In this document: positions 57,655 through 64,000 of the stretch, piece after piece
Position numbering within the stretch: position 1 is the first letter of the stretch
How the letters are laid out: the number at the start of each line of letters is the position of its first letter
The notes under the pieces: generated by a model
What the model was told of the DNA's origin: nothing
The model's input: only the letters and a program-made list of their open reading frames with translations
The model's database searches: none
Position numbers and translations under genes: made by a program
Assembly: GCF_016801865.2 (NCBI RefSeq)
Contig: NC_068938.1
Span: forward strand, 136,504,998 to 136,568,997
Source: Culex pipiens pallens
Taxonomy: Eukaryota > Arthropoda > Insecta > Diptera > Culicidae
Direction: 5' to 3'
DNA: 64,000 nucleotides

Positions 57655-60032
57655 AGTAAACACTGGTTCCCTGATCCGGAACAGTTGGCCACTTGGCAAC
57701 ATTTTGATTTCTAATTTTAAATATATTCTAATTTTTACAGGAATTTTAAAATTTCATTAATCAAAATATGTTTTTGAAAACATGATAAAAATTTCAAATG
57801 TTCACTGGTTCTCTAATCCGGATTATTTAAAGCGGGTTCCTGTTGGTCACCTGGCCACATTTCTGATTCTGATTTTGAATAAATTCAGATTTTTCTAGAA
57901 AACTAGAAAATTTCCTTATTAAAATATGCTTTTTTTAATTAATAAACATTTCAAATAACCACTGGTTCCCTGAACCGGAACATTCAGAATGGGTTTCCGT
58001 TGGCCACTTGGCAATTTTACTAAATCTGATTTTAAATAAACTGTGATTTTTTCCAAAACTTTAAAACAAATCAGTAAAATAAATATATATTTTTTAAATT
58101 AATAAAAATTGTGACCAGTCAGAACAGGTTCACGTTGGCCACTTGGCAAAATTTTTAAGTATGATTTAAAATAAATTTAGATTTTTCTAGAAATCTAGAA
58201 ATATTCTTAATTAAAAAAATGTTTTTTATTTAATTAATAAACTTTTTATGTGATTTCTGGTTCCCTGATCCGGATCAGTCAGAACAGATTCTCGTTGGCC
58301 ACTTGACAACATTTTCAATTCTGATTTCAAATAAATTCAGATTTTTCTAGAAATCTAGAAAATTTCTAAATTAAAATATGCCAAGTGACCACTGGCTCGC
58401 TGATCCGGAACAGTCGGCCACTTGGCATCATTTTTATTTCTTATTCTAAATACATTCAGATTTTCCAGGGATTTAAAAATTTCATTAATTAAAATATGCA
58501 TTTTTAAAATTAATTAAAAATTCAAATTTCCTCTGGTAACATGATCCGAAACATTCAGAACGAGTTCCCGTAGGCCACTTGGCAATATTTCTAATTCTGA
58601 TATCGAATATGTTCCTAATTTTTACAGGAATTTTTAAATTTCATTAATCTAAACATGTTTTTTGAAAACTTGATAAAAACTTCAAATGTTCACTGGTTCC
58701 CTAATCCAGAACATTTAAAACGGGTTCCTGTTGGTTACCTGGGCATATTTCTGATTCTGATTTTAAATAATTCTGATTTTTGTAGAAAACTAGAAAATTT
58801 CCTGATTAAATTATGCTATTTTAAATTAATACACATTTCAAGTGACCACTGGTTCCCTGATCCGGAATATTCAGAACGGGTTCCCGTTGGCCACTTGGCC
58901 ACATTTCTGATTTTGATTTTGAATCAATTCAGATTTTTTCCAGATACATTGAAAATGTCTTAATAAAAACTGCTTCATAACATTAATAAAAAATATATAA
59001 TTTCCACAGGTTCCCTGATCCGGAACATTCAGAGCAGGTTCCCGTTGGCCACTTGGCCATGTTTTTGTGGTAATATGAATATGAAGTAGCAAAGAATGCT
59101 TCAACAACACCTTTATTTATATTTCGGATTAATTCATATTTTTTCCAGAAACCTTGAAAATTTCTTAATAAAAAACTGCCTTTAAAATTAAAAAAAATGT
59201 CAAAAGTCCACTGGTTCCATGATCCGGAACATTCAGAACAGGTTACCGTTGGCCACTTGGCCACATTTCTGATTTTGATTTTGAATCAATTCAGATTTTT
59301 TCCAGATACATTGAAAATGTCTTAATAAAAACTGCTTCATAACATTAATAAAAAATATATAATTTCCACAGGTTCCCTGATCCGGAACATTTAGAGCAGG
59401 TTCCCGTTGGCCACTTGGCCATGTTTTTGTGGTAATATGAATATGAAGTAGCAAAGAATGCTTCAACAACACTTTTATTTATATCTGTCTGACACATTGG
59501 AATTGTGAAAATATTGCTTAATTTTTTCCGGAGTTTCCGGATCCGGATTCACCGGAACCGGTTCTCAATGGCCACCTTTTCAATTAAACACCTTCAAACA
59601 TGCTGAGACCAACATTTTTTTAGTTTGTATGGATTGTTTCATGCTATAGTGCGTTCACTTCGCATTAAGAGCAAAAAACTTCAAAATTTTGAAGTTTTTG
59701 CACAGTTTTGGCCAATATTCCGGATTTCCTCCGGAACCGGTTACGGGAACCGGCCAATGGGACCAAATCTTGAGTTTTTCTAACAATTTACCGTCGAATG
59801 ACACCGGAAGCGTCCAAAAAGACCTAATTGATCAAAAGTTACAGAGAAAACAAAATAAAAAATATTTTCCGACGGGGGGTGATTCATATACAAAACTTCT
59901 GCATTGAATATCTCGAGTTAGGATAACAATAAAAATATGCGCCAGGTTGCATTTTGTTCGGGAAGCCGATCCCTAGAGGAGCATTTTTTTTCGTGCTGCC
60001 AAAAAATAAAAAAAATATTTTGTTACGCTGTG
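57655..60032 (-). repeat. Right arm of the giant foldback
   Basis: Inverted copy of 48619-51010. Diagnostic variants pair unit by unit: CCTACGGG at 50073 with CCCGTAGG at 58567, GTGGCCGACTGTTCC at 50230 with its complement at 58420, and the 362-bp duplication at 58871 and 59233. Differences are small substitutions, for example CATATGAATC versus CATATACAAA near the outer end. Pairing of matching variants shows that the arms arose by duplication of a whole arm, not by independent array growth. Confidence 0.9.
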
Positions 60033-61449
60033 TAATTTGATTGTTTTATAGTTTTGTCTAATTGTATTGCTACCAGATTGTAAGAACTCTGAGATTTTTA
60101 GCAGTCTGTTTTTTTTTAATTCAATTTGCTCTCTCAAAATGTAACGAAATTTTCCCGTGCCCTCCGGCTGACCACGTCAACAGCCACGCATACCGGACAC
60201 CACGTGGTAGTGGACGACCTGGTTTGTCGGTCCACACCCCGTCGTTCCCCCCAACCCCTTTCCCGTTTTTCCCAGGAATCCAGGAAATAATCTCGTAAAA
60301 GTTTTATTTCCACTTCCGCGCGCATACACTAACTTCCCGGCCCGGCTGGCATCCATCACCGACCTCGGACCAAATTTCGGACGCGCACATAAATACCACG
60401 GACGCCATGTTCCGACGACTTTTTTTTGTGCCAGGTTTCCCCCGGTTTGCAGCAGCAGTAACAGTTCTACACGGCAAATTATTTATTGCCAGAATTTAAT
60501 TTATTTATGCGTTTATTCCAGCGCATGAACCGACAAAGTGATTTGTTTTGTAATAAAAAAAACGTCGTCGGACTCGGAAAAGTTGTGTTTTTGCAACCCC
60601 CGGACCCTGCGAAAACTGGCGGGAAAAAGCTTACGATTTTTTTTTTGCGAGAGGTAGTGAAAGTTTGAAACTTTTACCCGCGTTACCCTGATGGTTTGGC
60701 ACTCCTTTTTTGTGTGTGAAATTTTCATTTGGTGTAACATTTTTCACGTTGGCCCCCTCTCGTTTGGTGTTTTCGCCGAACTTTGTGAAGGATAAATGGT
60801 GGTTCACAGTTTGGCACTATGAGTTGAAGGTTTAAGTGTTGAGATTTTAGAAAAAAAAACTCAGCGCAATTTACTTAATTTAGCAAAATATTTGCCTATT
60901 TTGACATTTAGCTGATGAAATTTTTCTCTGAAAATGGAAGTTATTGTAGTTGATATTACACGGATTCATAATCCCTAAAATAACGATCAAATTTCAGCCA
61001 ATTCCGTTGTCACCAAGTTAAGTCATAAATTCGAGCACACTTTTCAGCGAAATTTTATTAACACAAACATTTTAACATGTCGCTGTGGTTTCAAATTTCA
61101 TCGCCTCACCAAGTGTGAGCAAAACGCGCGCAATTTGGGGAAATAAATTTTATGGGCCCGGCCAAAATTGATGGCCGTCACCAGCGTCTAAACAAAGTCA
61201 TGAATCGTGCAAACGCCACCTCACTGCGAGAGGGGACCGGTCCGCCAAGTTCCTCACCGGAACCGATTCTGCGCTGGGTCCACTTGGCGAATAATCGATG
61301 GCGATTCGAAAACATCCTACTAAATAAAATGGGATTTATTGGTTGGTCAGAGGTGAGGAAAACTCTAAGAATCTTGAGCATTCTGTAAATTTTCATGTTT
61401 TTACAAATCAATCAGAATTCCTAAAATTTCAGCCTTTACTAGACTAGAC
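60033..61449. other. Non-coding DNA, no gene recognised
   Basis: Mixed, partly GC-leaning DNA. Frames on both strands (60062-60740 and 61152-61411) overlap and resemble no known protein. No RNA gene recognised. Confidence 0.4.
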
Positions 61450-63736
61450 ATGAATTTTGACTGAATTTTGGACTTATTTTTCGATTCAATTCGACTGAAG
61501 TTTTGACTATAATTTCAACAGAATTTTTGACTAAATTTTCAACTGAATTTTCGACTGAATTTTTTGACTGATTTTTCGACTGAACTTTCAACTGAATTTG
61601 TAACTGAATTTTCGACTGAATTTTTGACTGAATTTTTTGACTAAATTTTATGACTGATTTTTCGATTGATTTTCGACTGAATTTTTGACTTTATTTTCAA
61701 CAGAATTTTTGACTGCATTTGTGATTGAATCTTCGACTGAATGTTCGACAGATTTTTCGATTTAATTTTGGATTGATTTTTCGACTTAATGTTCGACTGA
61801 ATTTTTGATTGAATTTTGACTGATTTTTTGACTGAATTTTCGACTGATTTTTTGACTAAAGTTTTGACTGAATTTTCGACTGAACTTTTGACTGAATTTT
61901 TGACTTAATTTTCGATTGAATTTTCAACAGAATTTTAACTGAAGTTTTGATTGATTTTCGACAGAGTTTTTGATCAAATTTAGTCTGAATTTCCGATAGA
62001 TTTTTCGACTGATTTTTTTATTTAATTTAGTCTGAATTTTCGACCGAAGTTTAACTGAATTTTTGACTGAATTTTGACTGACTTTTTGACTGAATTTTGA
62101 CTTAATTTTCGATTGAATTTTCAACTGAATTTTGACTAAATTTTTGACTGAATTTTGACTGAAGTTTTGACTGAATTCTTGAATGATTTTTGACAATTTT
62201 TTCGACTGAATTTTTGACTGAATTTTTGACTGAATTTTTGACTGAATTTTCGACTGAATTTTTGATTGATTTTTCCACTAAATTTTTGACGGAGTTTTTG
62301 ACTGGTTTTTCGACAGAATTTGAACTGAATTTTCGTCCGAAGTTTTGACTGAATTGTCGACTGAACTTTTGACTGAATTTTCGACTGAATTTTCAGCTAA
62401 ATTTTCGACTGAATTTTCTGCTGAATTTAGTCTGAATTTTCGACTGAAGTTTTAACTAAATTTTTGACAGATTTTTTGACTGATTTTTCGACTGAATTTT
62501 TCGAATCAAGTTTGGACTGATTTTTCGACTAAATTTTCGATGGAGTTTTTGACTGCTTTTTCGACAGAATTTGAACTGATTTTTCGACCGAAGTTTTGAC
62601 TGAACTGTCGACTGAATTTTCAGCTAAATTTTCGACTGAAGTTTTTACAAATTTTTCGACTGAATTTTTTTGACTATATTTTCGACTGAATTTTAGGCTG
62701 AAAATTCGACTAAATTTTTGATTGATTTTTTGACTGAATTTTCGACTGAAGTTTTGACTAATTTTTCGACTTAATTTTTGACTGAATTTTGACTTAATTA
62801 ATCTGAACTTTGACTGAATTCTTACTCTTATTTTTAACATATTTTTTTACAGAATTTTGACTGTATTTTTTGAACTTTTACTGCACTATCTCTGATTTTT
62901 TGACTTTGACTGAATTTTTGATTTTGACTGAATTGTTGACTGAATATTCGACAGAAATTTTGACAAAATTTTCTACGGAGTTTTCGACTGAACTTTTGAT
63001 TGAATTTTTACTGAAAACGAAACGAAACTATTGGCACTACGCCCCCCGGGGCATGGCCTTCCTCTAACGTGGGATTTCTGCTCCAGCGCCTCTGAATTTT
63101 TACTGAATTTAGACTGAATTTTGACCGAATTTTGACAGAATTGTGCTTTTTATTTATACTTTTTTTATCATTTTTTAACAAAATTTTAACTGTATTTTAA
63201 CTGATCTTTTACTAAAATTTTGCTAAACTTTCTCTGAATTTTGAATTTTTTGGCTTATTTTTTGACTATTTTTTTTTATTTTTTACTGAATATTTACTGA
63301 TTTTTTTCCTTGAAATTCGACTGAATTTTTACTGAACTTTTACTGACTTTTTACTGATTGTTTACAGAATTTTTACGTAACTTGACAGATTTTTTGCTTA
63401 ACTTTTGATGATTTTTTACTGATTTTTTTCAAATGAATTTTTTACTGATTTTTTACAGATTTTTTTCCTGATTTTTTTTTTGAATTTGAACTGAATTTCG
63501 ACGGAATTTTGACTGAATTTGAATTAAATTTTGACTGAACTTTGGCTTGATTTGCACTGAACTTGACGGAATTTTGATTGGATTTTGACTTAATATTGAC
63601 AGCATTTTTACTGAACTGAATTTTAACAGAACATTTAATGAGTTTGGACAAAGCTTTGACTGAATATTGCCTGAGCTTTGTCTTAACAGGGCTAAACTAT
63701 ACTTTGCCTGAGCTTTGACTATGTTTTCTATGAATT
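61450..63736. repeat. 12-bp degenerate array (GACTGAATTTTC)n
   Basis: Words of the form GACTGAATTTTC or GACTGAATTTTT repeat at about 12-base spacing, often with GATTGATTTTTC or GACTGAAGTTTT variants. It is most regular from 61550 to 62800 and then decays. The Ser/Lys/Gln-rich frames on the minus strand are translations of the repeat. A non-repeat patch with GGCACTACGCCCCCCGGGGC interrupts it near 63032. Confidence 0.9.
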
Positions 63737-63740
63737 TTAA

Positions 63741-64000
63741 CCCTCTACAGCCCAACCCCGCCTTTAGACGGGCTTAAAAAAATCAACAAAAATCAATTTT
63801 TCAACCAATTTTTGATCTTTCAAAAGCATTGGAAAGAAGAACTCTTAAAATTTTAGGACATTTATGGGTTGGAAGTTTTACTTGTTTTATTTAATGTTTT
63901 TAAAATGTCATTTTTTTGGGGTCAACTTTGGCTGCGGTTTTTACTAACAAAAGTAAACAAAAGTACTAAGTAAAAAGGCTATGCCTCTACGCATTTTTTT
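63741..64000. mobile_element. piggyBac-like MITE, partial at window end
   Basis: Begins with CCCTCTACAGCCCAACCCCG after a TTAA (63737-63740). It matches, inverted, the right part of the 26322-26884 element (shared words TTTTTGATCTTT, ATTGGAAAGAAGAAC, GGTTGGAAGTTT, GTCAACTTTGGCT). The other end lies beyond the window. It inserted at or just after the end of the 12-bp array. Confidence 0.75.

Larger units (their letters stand above)
48619..60032. mobile_element. Giant 11.4-kb foldback element with satellite core
   Basis: The two ends are inverted copies starting CACAGCGTAACAAAATAT, with TAA immediately outside on both sides (48616-48618 and 60033-60035), a possible 3-bp target duplication. Arms of about 2.4 kb pair along their whole length, including the non-repeated outer 530 bases. 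The 6.6-kb interior holds 4.5 kb of 8-bp repeat. No transposase or other protein is visible. CAC ends with a 3-bp duplication would fit a CACTA/Chapaev-type (CMC) relative, but that is speculative. A tail-to-tail assembly artefact must also be considered. Confidence 0.75.

Noticed and set aside
1..64000. Endogenous viral or full retrotransposon coding sequence
   Set aside because: I looked for reverse transcriptase, integrase, transposase and viral-type proteins in the longer frames and saw none; all mobile elements recognised are non-coding.

Overview
This 64-kb window looks like non-coding, repeat-laden nuclear DNA of an insect, most likely a culicine mosquito (Culex or a relative). The evidence is the style of the DNA: mostly AT-rich, no operon structure and no credible long reading frame outside tandem arrays. 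It also carries many small non-autonomous DNA transposons with TA or TTAA target sites, and several repeats whose wording I associate with mosquito genomes. The species call is inference. I found no intact protein-coding gene and no rRNA, confident tRNA or CRISPR array. The window is probably intergenic or the inside of a very large intron.

Layout. 1-9.5 kb: mixed-composition DNA holding a 21-bp minisatellite (1.06-1.97 kb), three copies of a short dispersed motif pair, a small MITE (6.66 kb), a 188-bp perfect-looking hairpin (7.48 kb) and a frameshifted coding relic (8.9-9.5 kb). 9.7-13.9 kb: an 8-bp array passing into 3.4 kb of very degenerate 10-bp-like AT repeat. 14-31 kb: a GC-rich block, a 100-bp assembly gap, a ~155-bp tandem satellite (18.2 kb), further copies of the motif pair and a series of MITEs (TA + GGGGAAAT ends, a piggyBac-like TTAA element, a pogo-like element and a 76-bp TA element). 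30.6-33.7 kb: two foldback-type repeats. 35.3-39.5 kb: a field of more than 30 irregularly spaced, almost all same-strand copies of TTGGTAGCAA, interrupted by a 1.3-kb foldback element. 40-48.6 kb: short palindromes, a 10-bp array made of four homogenised blocks, and two 7-bp arrays. 48.6-60.0 kb: a giant inverted repeat with 2.4-kb arms built of ~160-bp satellite units, enclosing 4.5 kb of almost perfect 8-bp repeat. 61.4-63.7 kb: a degenerate 12-bp array, then a second piggyBac-like MITE running off the end.

No genes here work together in a pathway. The story is repeat biology: transposon insertion, foldback formation, and seeding and homogenisation of tandem arrays. The strongest candidates for something undescribed are the giant foldback with its satellite core, the TTGGTAGCAA field with a palindromic copy at its edge, and the seven-copy motif pair (a TTGCATGCAA-type palindrome beside AGTGACATCTAGTGG). 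All identifications were made by reading the sequence; no database search was possible.
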